DNA of 16,294 nt from CAZSGN01 sp964606415. Lineage in GTDB: Bacteria > Bacteroidota > Bacteroidia > Bacteroidales > JBBRXJ01. Shown piece after piece: positions 1 to 6,952 of this stretch. Within the stretch, counting starts at the first letter, position 1, and each line of letters starts with the position of its first letter. A model generated the notes under the pieces. The model was given only the letters and a program-made list of their open reading frames with translations. It was not told the DNA's origin and made no database searches. The translations under genes were made by a program, and so were the position numbers. Location: assembly GCA_964606415.1 (NCBI GenBank), contig CAZSGN010000028.1, positions 1 to 16,294 on the forward strand. Reading direction: 5' to 3'.

Positions 1-66
1 TAGCTCAGTTGGTAGAGCACTGGTCTCCAAAACCAGGTGTCGGGCGTTCGAGTCGTCCCTCCCGTG
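1..66 (+). tRNA. tRNA-Trp (anticodon CCA), 5' end cut by the window edge
   Basis: This gene reads UGG codons. The cloverleaf is visible from tRNA position 8 onward. The D-arm is GCTC (3-6) with GAGC (15-18). The anticodon stem is CTGGT (20-24) with ACCAG (32-36), around a seven-base loop whose centre, 27-29, is CCA. The T-arm is GGGCG (42-46) with CGTCC (54-58) including one G-U pair, and its loop 47-53 is TTCGAGT. The 3' acceptor strand is 59-65, with discriminator G at 66. The first seven acceptor bases lie before the window. The 3' CCA is not encoded (C, A, A follow), so it must be added after transcription. The gene sits 18 nt before secE in the same direction, which suggests cotranscription. 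Confidence 0.96.
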
Positions 67-84
67 CAATTAAACCGGAAAGCA

Positions 85-273
85 ATGAAAATATTCAGGT
101 ATTTAAAAGAAACTTACGGAGAGTTGGTTTATAAAGTTACCTGGCCAACATGGCCCGAACTCCAAAATAGTGCGATTGTAGTAATGATAGCAAGTTTTAT
201 TATAGCGCTAGTTGTTTTTTTTATGGATTTCACTTTTCGGAATTTTATGGAAATGGTTTATTCGATTATTTAA
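85..273 (+). CDS. secE: SecE, preprotein translocase subunit
   Basis: SecE is the small essential subunit that clamps SecY in the SecYEG channel of the inner membrane. The 62-residue protein has an amphipathic N-terminal helix, then the family signature KVTWPTWPEL (residues 18-27), then a single membrane segment of about residues 29-47 (IVVMIASFIIALVVFF). The length is that of the short single-TM SecE found in most bacteria outside the gamma-proteobacteria. I chose ATG 85 because an upstream in-frame start would lie inside the tRNA-Trp gene and add non-homologous residues. The protein then begins MKIFRYLKET, as expected. The gene lies between tRNA-Trp and nusG in the conserved secE-nusG-rplKAJL-rpoBC order. 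Its stop codon overlaps an AAGGAG sequence that may serve nusG. Confidence 0.95.
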   Translation: MKIFRYLKETYGELVYKVTWPTWPELQNSAIVVMIASFIIALVVFFMDFTFRNFMEMVYSII

Positions 274-277
274 GGAG
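272..277 (+). promoter_or_regulatory. Possible Shine-Dalgarno sequence for nusG
   Basis: AAGGAG overlaps the secE stop codon and ends 11 nt before the nusG ATG at 289. The match to the anti-Shine-Dalgarno is good but the spacing is rather long. Bacteroidota depend little on such sites, so its role is uncertain. It is the clearest such motif in the intergenic spacers of this operon. Confidence 0.4.
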
Positions 278-288
278 CAAAAATTCCT

Positions 289-828
289 ATGGCTGAGATC
301 GAAAAAAAATGGTATGTGTTAAGGGCTATTGGCGGTAAAGAAAAAAAAGTCAAAGAGCTTGTTGAAAATGAAATCGCCAGATTGGGGATGGAGGACTATG
401 TTTCACAAGTCCTGATTCCTACTGAAAAGGTTTTTCAGGTACGAAATGGTAAAAAGGTTAGCAAAGAAAGAAATTTCTTTCCCGGCTATGTACTTGTTGA
501 AGCATCTATGGTTGGTGAAGTTCCACATATCCTTCAAAATATTAATAATGTGATTGGTTTTCTCGGTGGAGATCAACCAACACCATTAAGAACGAATGAA
601 GTCAACAGAATACTTGGAAAAGTTGATGAATTGGCTGCTTCCGATGAGGAAATTAATGAACCGTATTTCGTTGGTGAGCGAGTTAAGGTTATTGATGGTC
701 CTTTTAGTAATTTTCATGGTGTGATCGAAGAGGTGAATGAAGAAAAGAAAAAATTGAAAGTCATTGTTCGCATTTTTGGTCGTAAAACACCGCTGGAGCT
801 TAGCTTTATGCAAGTTGAGAAAGAGTAA
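289..828 (+). CDS. nusG: NusG, transcription elongation/antitermination factor
   Basis: NusG binds the clamp of elongating RNA polymerase through its N-terminal domain, and binds Rho or ribosomal protein S10 through its C-terminal KOW domain, coupling transcription to translation or termination. The 179-residue protein has the NGN domain at about residues 6-110, beginning KKWYVLRAIGGKEKK and containing the signature FFPGYVLVEA (63-72). The KOW domain follows at about 125-178, with VGERVKVIDGPF and the basic FGRKTPLEL near the end. The length is normal and no extra domain II insertion is present. It starts 15 nt after secE and ends 21 nt before rplK. Those 21 bases are almost pure A/T and have no evident structure. 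Confidence 0.97.
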   Translation: MAEIEKKWYVLRAIGGKEKKVKELVENEIARLGMEDYVSQVLIPTEKVFQVRNGKKVSKERNFFPGYVLVEASMVGEVPHILQNINNVIGFLGGDQPTPLRTNEVNRILGKVDELAASDEEINEPYFVGERVKVIDGPFSNFHGVIEEVNEEKKKLKVIVRIFGRKTPLELSFMQVEKE

Positions 829-849
829 ATTTTAAATTTTATTAAAACT

Positions 850-1287
850 ATGGCAAAGGAAGTTGCAGGATTAATTAAGCTGCAGATCAGGGGAGGTGCC
901 GCAAATCCTTCACCACCTGTAGGTCCCGCTTTGGGAGCAAAAGGTGTGAATATTATGGAGTTTTGCAAGCAGTTCAATGCACGTACCCAGGAGCTGGCTG
1001 GAAAAGTGCTGCCGGTTATCATTACGGTTTATGGTGATAAATCGTTTGATTTTATTGTAAAAAAACCACCTGTCGCAGTACAGTTAAAAGAAGCCGCTAA
1101 ACTTAAATCCGGTTCTCCTGAACCGAAAAGTAAAAAAGTGGCAGCTGTTTCATGGGATCAGGTAAAGCAAATTGCAGAAGAGAAAATGACAGATTTGAAT
1201 GCGTTTACGGTGGAATCTGCAATGAAAATGGTTGCCGGAACTGCACGTAGTATGGGGATTACCGTTAAAGGCCCTCGTCCTTTTTAA
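850..1287 (+). CDS. rplK: Ribosomal protein L11 (uL11)
   Basis: L11 forms the base of the GTPase-associated centre on 23S rRNA, contacts EF-G, and is needed for RelA-type stringent signalling. The 145-residue protein has the usual two domains. The proline-rich N-terminal part, PSPPVGPALGAKGVNI (residues 20-35), is the region where thiopeptide antibiotics bind. The C-terminal rRNA-binding domain (about 72-145) contains the conserved TARSMGI and ends KGPRPF. Length and sequence are fully standard. In E. coli the rplKA mRNA is repressed by L1 binding a structured leader before rplK. Here the nusG-rplK spacer is only 21 nt and lacks such a structure. Confidence 0.97.
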   Translation: MAKEVAGLIKLQIRGGAANPSPPVGPALGAKGVNIMEFCKQFNARTQELAGKVLPVIITVYGDKSFDFIVKKPPVAVQLKEAAKLKSGSPEPKSKKVAAVSWDQVKQIAEEKMTDLNAFTVESAMKMVAGTARSMGITVKGPRPF

Positions 1288-1311
1288 TGTTAATGAGTAA
1301 TTAGTTAAATA

Positions 1312-2010
1312 ATGACTAAACTAACCAAGAAGAAAAAGGTGGCACTCGAAAAGATCGAGCCTGGAAAACAATACAAATTGACTGATGCTGCTAAATTAGT
1401 AAAGGAAATTTCTAATACTAATTTTGATGCTTCTGTCGATATGGCTGTTCGTTTAGGTGTAGATCCCAGAAAAGCTAATCAGATGGTAAGGGGGGTTGTC
1501 TCTTTACCTCATGGCACAGGAAAAGAGACCCGTGTGCTTGCTCTGGTGACACCAGATAAGGCTGATGAAGCAAAAGAGGCTGGAGCTGACCATGTTGGAC
1601 TTGATGAGTATATTCAAAAAATTCAGGATGGCTGGACGGATATTGATGTGATTATTACAATGCCTTCGGTGATGGGGAAAATTGGAAAGCTGGGGAAAGT
1701 TTTGGGTCCAAGAGGACTTATGCCTAACCCTAAAAGTGGAACCGTTACCATGGATGTTGGAAAAGCTGTACAGGAGGTTAAACAAGGAAAAATTGATTTC
1801 AAAGTTGACAAATATGGTATTATCCATAGCATGGTTGGGAAAACTTCGTTTGAACCCAAACAAATAGCAGATAATGTCAGAGAATTTGTTGGCATGATCA
1901 ATAAATTAAAACCTACCGCGGCAAAAGGAACTTACATTAAAAGTATCTATATTTCTAGTACCATGAGCCCGAGTGTCCGAATTGATGCCAAAGCATTGGC
2001 GGATGAATAG
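1312..2010 (+). CDS. rplA: Ribosomal protein L1 (uL1)
   Basis: L1 forms the mobile L1 stalk of the 50S subunit, which helps release deacylated tRNA from the E site. In many bacteria it also represses its own operon. The 232-residue protein has the expected length and carries the strongly conserved RNA-binding stretch LGPRGLMPNPKSGTV at residues 131-145. The discontinuous domain I (about 1-68 and 160-232) surrounds domain II. It starts 24 nt after rplK and ends 23 nt before rplJ. The 23-nt gap to rplJ is far shorter than the leader that carries the L10 operator in E. coli. Confidence 0.97.
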   Translation: MTKLTKKKKVALEKIEPGKQYKLTDAAKLVKEISNTNFDASVDMAVRLGVDPRKANQMVRGVVSLPHGTGKETRVLALVTPDKADEAKEAGADHVGLDEYIQKIQDGWTDIDVIITMPSVMGKIGKLGKVLGPRGLMPNPKSGTVTMDVGKAVQEVKQGKIDFKVDKYGIIHSMVGKTSFEPKQIADNVREFVGMINKLKPTAAKGTYIKSIYISSTMSPSVRIDAKALADE

Positions 2011-2033
2011 TAAATGATTGATTCAAAATTATT

Positions 2034-2558
2034 ATGAAAACCAGGGAAGAAAAGGATCAAATAATTGAGGACTTGACCCAGCAGTTAAATGATTATAGCC
2101 ATGTTTACCTGGCTGATACATCAAACCTTAATTCAGAAGACACTACTGCACTAAGGCAGAAATGTTTTGATAAAGAGGTTAAACTGATGGTGGTTAAGAA
2201 TACCCTGCTTAAAAAAGCAATGGAGAAAGCAGATATCGAATTTGATGATCTTTATGATCATTTAAATGGCCCGATGTCTGTTATGCTTTGCAATACTGGA
2301 AATGTTCCCGCTAAATTAATTAAGGAGTTCAGGAAAAAGCGTGATAAACCTTTCTTATGGGCTGCTTATGTCGAACAATCGATTTATATTGGCGATGAAC
2401 AGGTTGATGCACTGGCGAAGCTTAAATCTAAAGAAGAGCTTATCGGTGATGTCATTAGTATGTTGCAGGCTCCTGCTCAAAATGTTATTTCTGGACTTAA
2501 ATCCGGAGGTGGTAAGCTTGCAGGAATCCTCGAAACTTTAGCAGAAAAAAGTGAATAA
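2034..2558 (+). CDS. rplJ: Ribosomal protein L10 (uL10)
   Basis: L10 anchors dimers of L7/L12 to the ribosome through its C-terminal helix and binds 23S rRNA next to L11 through its N-terminal domain. The 174-residue protein has the typical N-terminus MKTREEKDQIIEDL, the conserved segment LMVVKNTLLKKAM (about residues 51-63), and a C-terminal helix (about 136-172) containing the usual IGDVISMLQAPAQNV and AGILETLAEK. Length is normal. It is followed by rplL after 37 nt, the universal rplJ-rplL arrangement. The structured L10 leader known from many bacteria is not evident in front of it. Confidence 0.97.
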   Translation: MKTREEKDQIIEDLTQQLNDYSHVYLADTSNLNSEDTTALRQKCFDKEVKLMVVKNTLLKKAMEKADIEFDDLYDHLNGPMSVMLCNTGNVPAKLIKEFRKKRDKPFLWAAYVEQSIYIGDEQVDALAKLKSKEELIGDVISMLQAPAQNVISGLKSGGGKLAGILETLAEKSE

Positions 2559-2595
2559 CAATTTTTTATTGAATTAAATTTAAAACACGAGAAAA

Positions 2596-2973
2596 ATGGC
2601 AGATTTAAAATCTTTTGCAGAGCAGTTAGTTAATTTAACTGTAAAAGAAGTTAATGAATTAGCTGATATCCTTAAAGAAGAATATGGGATAGAACCAGCA
2701 GCAGCTCCTGTAGCTGTAGCAGCAGGTGCCGCAAGTGGTGAAGAAGGTGGCGCTGAAGAGAAAAACAGCTTTGATGTGATATTGACTTCTCCAGGTGGAG
2801 CTAAATTACAGATCGTTAAGTTGGTTAAGGAACTTACTGGGCTTGGACTTAAAGAGTCTAAGGAGTTAGTTGATTCCTTGCCTAAACCAGTTAAAGAAGG
2901 TTGTCCCAAAGATGAGGCTGAGGCACTCAAGAGTCAGCTTGAAGAGGCCGGAGCTGAAGTAGAACTTAAATAA
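2596..2973 (+). CDS. rplL: Ribosomal protein L7/L12 (bL12)
   Basis: L7/L12 is the multicopy stalk protein that recruits and activates the translational GTPases. The 125-residue acidic protein has the N-terminal dimerisation and L10-binding domain (about residues 1-32). A flexible alanine/glycine-rich hinge follows (about 36-53, with APVAVAAGAASGEEGG). The C-terminal factor-binding domain (about 56-125) contains the conserved VKLVKELTGLGLKESKELVD and ends EEAGAEVELK. Length is standard. A single cysteine occurs in the C-terminal domain (KEGCPKDEAE), where valine or another small residue is more usual. Downstream is a 109-nt spacer with a terminator-like hairpin that may lower read-through into rpoB, which fits the need for more L12 than polymerase. 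Confidence 0.97.
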   Translation: MADLKSFAEQLVNLTVKEVNELADILKEEYGIEPAAAPVAVAAGAASGEEGGAEEKNSFDVILTSPGGAKLQIVKLVKELTGLGLKESKELVDSLPKPVKEGCPKDEAEALKSQLEEAGAEVELK

Positions 2974-3001
2974 GACTTCCAAATATTGATTTTGTACAGG
3001 T

Positions 3002-3040
3002 TTTAGAGCTCCCCTCTTGTGGGGAACTCTAGACCTTTTT
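3002..3040 (+). terminator. Terminator-like hairpin (attenuator candidate) between rplL and rpoB
   Basis: CCCC (3011-3014) pairs with GGGG (3021-3024) around the loop TCTTGT. The stem continues T3010-A3025, has one C-A mismatch (3009/3026), and resumes with TAGAG (3004-3008) against CTCTA (3027-3031). This gives about ten pairs plus weaker flanking ones. CCTTTTTG follows, so the T-run is short and set off by two C's. The E. coli operon has a partial terminator at the same place. By analogy this is probably a leaky attenuator or an RNA-processing hairpin, not a full stop, because rpoB has no obvious promoter of its own in the remaining spacer. Confidence 0.7.
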
Positions 3041-3082
3041 GTTATTTGTGTAAATTTAAGTTCATCTATAATATTTTTCTAA

Positions 3083-6000
3083 ATGTCAGCAGTTAAAGAT
3101 ACCAACAGGGTTAGTTTTGCTACCACTAAAATTCAATTAGATTATCCGGATTTCCTTGAAATTCAAGTTAAATCGTTTAAAGAGTTTCTGCAAATGGGGG
3201 CTACTCCCGATGAACGACAAAACGATGGATTATATAATGTTTTTCAGGAAAATTTTCCTATTACTGATACCAGAAATAATTTTGTCCTTGAATTCCTGGA
3301 TTATACTGTCGATCCGCCCAGATATTCTATTGAAGAATGTATTCAGAGAGGACTGACTTTTAGTGTGCCGCTGAAAGCTAAACTTAAGCTTTATTGTACC
3401 GATGAGGAACATGAAGACTTTGATACTGTCGTTCAGGATGTTTATCTTGGAACTGTTCCGTATATGACTGATAAAGGCAGCTTTGTTATTAATGGTGCGG
3501 AAAGGGTCGTTGTTTCACAATTACACAGATCTCCTGGTGTTTTCTTTGGTCAAAGTATTCATGCAAATGGCACCAAATTATACTCTGCTCGCATTATTCC
3601 TTTTAAGGGTTCGTGGATAGAATTTGCTACGGATATTAATAATGTTATGTATGCTTATATTGACAGGAAAAAGAAATTGCCGGTAACTACTCTTCTAAGG
3701 GCTATTGGCTATGAAAAAGATAAAGATGTATTGGGTATCTTTGATCTGGCTGATGAGTTTAAAGTGACCAAATCGGGGTTGAAAAATGTTGTCGGAAGGA
3801 AACTGGCTGCCAGGGTACTTAAAACATGGGTTGAAGATTTTGTTGATGAGGATACGGGCGAGGTGGTCTCTATTGAAAGGAACGAAGTGGTCGTCGAAAG
3901 GGAAACTGTTATACATGAAGAGCATGTCGATGCTATCATGGAATCCGGTGCTAAAACCATTCTCTTGCATAAAGAGGGGCAAAGTATTTCTGATTACGCT
4001 ATTATTTACAATACTCTTCAAAAGGATCCGTGTAATTCTGAAAAGGAAGCAATCCTTTATATTTACCGTCAATTAAGAAATTCGGAGCCGCCGGATGAAT
4101 CTACTGCAAGGGATGTTATTGATAAATTATTTTTCTCTGATAAACGTTATGATCTGGGTGAAGTAGGTCGTTACAGACTGAATAAAAAATTGGAGAGCGA
4201 TACGGCTATTGATACTAAGGTCTTGACCAAAGAGGATATTATTAAGATTATTAGTCATCTTATCCGCTTGATTAATTCTAAAACTGATGTTGATGATATT
4301 GATCATCTTAGTAATCGTCGTGTTAGAACAGTGGGCGAACAGTTAGCCAATCAATTTGGGGTTGGGTTAGCTCGTATGGCCAGAACGATTAGGGAAAGAA
4401 TGAATGTCAGGGATAATGAGGTGTTTACTCCTGTTGATCTGATTAATTCTAAAACTTTGTCTTCGGTTATTAATTCGTTTTTTGGTACGAATCCTCTTTC
4501 TCAATTTATGGATCAAACCAATCCTCTTGCTGAGGTTACTCATAAAAGAAGAATGTCAGCACTGGGCCCAGGTGGTTTATCAAGAGAACGTGCTGGATTT
4601 GAGGTTCGTGATGTGCATTATACTCATTATGGACGGTTATGCCCGATTGAAACTCCAGAGGGGCCAAATATCGGATTGATTTCATCACTTTGTGTTTATG
4701 CTAAGATTAATTATCTTGGTTTTATTGAAACACCTTACAGAAAAGTGGAGAAAGGTACTGTAATGCTTGATGCTAAGGAAATCGAGTTTTTAAGTGCCGA
4801 AGAAGAAGAATCCAGAATTATTGCTCAGGCGAATGCCCCTATTGGTGATGATGGTAAATTTTCAAATAACAGAATTAAAGCCAGGTTTAATGGTGATTTT
4901 CCTTTGTCAGGGGCTGATGAGATTGAACTGATGGATGTCGCTCCTAATCAGATTGCTTCTATTGCTGCATCTCTTATCCCATTTCTTGAACATGATGATG
5001 CCAACCGGGCTTTGATGGGGTCTAATATGATGAGGCAAGCAGTGCCTTTAATGACAAATGATTCTCCTATTGTTGGCACAGGCATAGAGAATAATGTGAT
5101 ACGCGATTCACGTGTGCAAATTACTTCCGAGGGTGAAGGAGTTATTGAGTATGTAGATAGTAATGAAATTGTGGTTCGTTATTCCAGAACTGATGAGGAA
5201 AGACTGGTGAGTTTTGATGATGATGTTAAATCTTACGCTTTGACAAAATTTGCCAAAACCAACCAAAATACTTGCATGAATTTGCGTCCGATCGTCTCAG
5301 TGGGAGATAAAGTTCATAAGGGCCAAATATTATCTGATGGTTACGCAACGCAAGATGGCGATTTAGCTTTAGGTAAAAACTTATTAGTAGCTTTTATGCC
5401 ATGGAAAGGATATAATTTTGAGGATGCAATTGTTGTCTCTGACCGTATGGTTCAGGATGATGTGTTTACTTCTATTCATATCGAAGAGTATGAGCTTGAA
5501 GTACGCGACACTAAAAGGGGATTGGAGGAGTTAACATCGGATATCCCTAATGTAAGTGAACAAGCTACTAAGGATTTGGATGAGAATGGAGTTATTCGTA
5601 TTGGAGCGGATATAAAGCCTGGGGATATCCTGATTGGAAAAATTACACCGAAAGGTGAGTCTGATCCTTCTCCGGAAGAAAAATTGTTGAGGGCTATCTT
5701 TGGAGATAAAGCTGGGGATGTTAAAGATGCTTCTTTAAAGGCTTCTCCCTCTTTATCAGGTGTTGTTATTGATAAGGTTTTATTTTCAAGGGCTACTAAA
5801 ACGAAAAAGTCTAAAACCAGCGATAAGCAAATTATTGATACACTGGATAATGAATTTAATTTAAAAATCTCTGAATTAAGGTCCAAGTTAATTGATAAGT
5901 TATTTATTCTTGTCAATGGTAAAACTTCTCAAGGTGTGTTTGATGAACTTAATGTTGAACTCATTTCTAAAGGGGCCAAGTTTACTCAAAAAGTTTTGCA

Positions 6001-6895
6001 GAATATAGATTTTCTTACTGTGCAACCTGGGGGATGGACTAATGACGAAGAGAAGAATAAGGATATAAAAAAATTGCTCTATAATTATCTTAACAGATAT
6101 AAAGAAATCGAAGCTATTTATCGGCGCAAGAAATATACCATTACTATTGGTGACGAGTTACCAACTGGTATTGTTCAACTGGCCAAAGTTTATATTGCGA
6201 TGAAGCGCAAGTTGAAAGTGGGTGATAAGATGTCAGGGCGTCACGGAAATAAAGGTATTGTCGCAAAAGTTGTTCGTCAGGAGGATATGCCTTTCCTTGA
6301 AGATGGCACCCCTGTTGATATTGTCTTGAATCCTTTAGGTGTGCCTTCCAGAATGAACCTTGGACAGATTTATGAAACGGTGCTGGGTTGGATTGGGATG
6401 AAGTTGGGCGTGAAATTTGCCACCCCAATATTTGATGGAGCTTCTTTGAATGATATTGATGAATATGCCGAGAAAGCAGGTATTCCTAAGTATGGAAAAT
6501 CTTACTTATATGATGGTGGTACAGGTGAGCCTTTTGATCAACCTACTACGGTGGGAGTGATATATATGTTGAAGTTGGGACACATGGTAGATGATAAGAT
6601 GCATGCCCGTTCAATCGGACCTTATTCACTTATTACACAACAACCCCTGGGCGGTAAAGCTCAGTTTGGTGGTCAGCGTTTTGGAGAAATGGAGGTTTGG
6701 GCTCTTGAGGCTTTTGGTGCTTCTAACATCCTGCATGAAATCCTGACTTATAAATCGGATGATGTGGTTGGGAGAGCAAAAGCTTATGAAGCTATTGTTA
6801 AAGGTGAAACATTGCCTCCTGCTGGTATCCCGGAATCATTCAATGTCTTGTTGCATGAATTGAGAGGTTTAGGATTGAGTATGAACCTGAACTAA
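3083..6895 (+). CDS. rpoB: RNA polymerase beta subunit
   Basis: RpoB is the second-largest subunit of core RNA polymerase, forming one side of the active cleft and the rifampicin pocket. The 1270-residue protein is full length for Bacteroidota. The rifampicin region PLSQFMDQTNPLAEVTHKRR lies at residues 471-490, with D477, H487 and S492 corresponding to E. coli D516, H526 and S531, all in the susceptible state. The active-site segment KMSGRHGNKG occupies residues 1049-1058, with K1049 and K1057 equivalent to E. coli K1065 and K1073. The C-terminal clamp portion carries GGKAQFGGQRFGEMEVWALEAFGA. The ATG at 3083 gives the usual family N-terminus. The gene sits 109 nt after rplL and 57 nt before rpoC. 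Confidence 0.98.
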   Translation: MSAVKDTNRVSFATTKIQLDYPDFLEIQVKSFKEFLQMGATPDERQNDGLYNVFQENFPITDTRNNFVLEFLDYTVDPPRYSIEECIQRGLTFSVPLKAKLKLYCTDEEHEDFDTVVQDVYLGTVPYMTDKGSFVINGAERVVVSQLHRSPGVFFGQSIHANGTKLYSARIIPFKGSWIEFATDINNVMYAYIDRKKKLPVTTLLRAIGYEKDKDVLGIFDLADEFKVTKSGLKNVVGRKLAARVLKTWVEDFVDEDTGEVVSIERNEVVVERETVIHEEHVDAIMESGAKTILLHKEGQSISDYAIIYNTLQKDPCNSEKEAILYIYRQLRNSEPPDESTARDVIDKLFFSDKRYDLGEVGRYRLNKKLESDTAIDTKVLTKEDIIKIISHLIRLINSKTDVDDIDHLSNRRVRTVGEQLANQFGVGLARMARTIRERMNVRDNEVFTPVDLINSKTLSSVINSFFGTNPLSQFMDQTNPLAEVTHKRRMSALGPGGLSRERAGFEVRDVHYTHYGRLCPIETPEGPNIGLISSLCVYAKINYLGFIETPYRKVEKGTVMLDAKEIEFLSAEEEESRIIAQANAPIGDDGKFSNNRIKARFNGDFPLSGADEIELMDVAPNQIASIAASLIPFLEHDDANRALMGSNMMRQAVPLMTNDSPIVGTGIENNVIRDSRVQITSEGEGVIEYVDSNEIVVRYSRTDEERLVSFDDDVKSYALTKFAKTNQNTCMNLRPIVSVGDKVHKGQILSDGYATQDGDLALGKNLLVAFMPWKGYNFEDAIVVSDRMVQDDVFTSIHIEEYELEVRDTKRGLEELTSDIPNVSEQATKDLDENGVIRIGADIKPGDILIGKITPKGESDPSPEEKLLRAIFGDKAGDVKDASLKASPSLSGVVIDKVLFSRATKTKKSKTSDKQIIDTLDNEFNLKISELRSKLIDKLFILVNGKTSQGVFDELNVELISKGAKFTQKVLQNIDFLTVQPGGWTNDEEKNKDIKKLLYNYLNRYKEIEAIYRRKKYTITIGDELPTGIVQLAKVYIAMKRKLKVGDKMSGRHGNKGIVAKVVRQEDMPFLEDGTPVDIVLNPLGVPSRMNLGQIYETVLGWIGMKLGVKFATPIFDGASLNDIDEYAEKAGIPKYGKSYLYDGGTGEPFDQPTTVGVIYMLKLGHMVDDKMHARSIGPYSLITQQPLGGKAQFGGQRFGEMEVWALEAFGASNILHEILTYKSDDVVGRAKAYEAIVKGETLPPAGIPESFNVLLHELRGLGLSMNLN

Positions 6896-6952
6896 TATTT
6901 GGGAACATCCATTTTATTTTTTTTTTTGAATTAAATTTTTAATTGTTCATCT

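Noticed and set aside
37..84. Upstream in-frame extension of secE
   Set aside because: It would place the start inside the tRNA-Trp gene. The translated extension does not resemble SecE, while ATG 85 gives the normal N-terminus.
3051..3058. TAAATTTA upstream of rpoB as a -7 promoter element
   Set aside because: It differs from TAnnTTTG at the last base and no TTTG lies at the right distance upstream, so an rpoB promoter is not supported.
5476..5916. Open frames on the minus strand within rpoB, rpoC, rplA and rplL, and plus-strand frames within the minus-strand gene
   Set aside because: They are shadows of long, clearly conserved genes on the other strand and their translations show no recognisable domain.
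6929..6944. AATTAAA-TT-TTTAATT palindrome before rpoC
   Set aside because: The stem is only A-T pairs in a very AT-rich spacer. It is too weak to call a terminator or operator.
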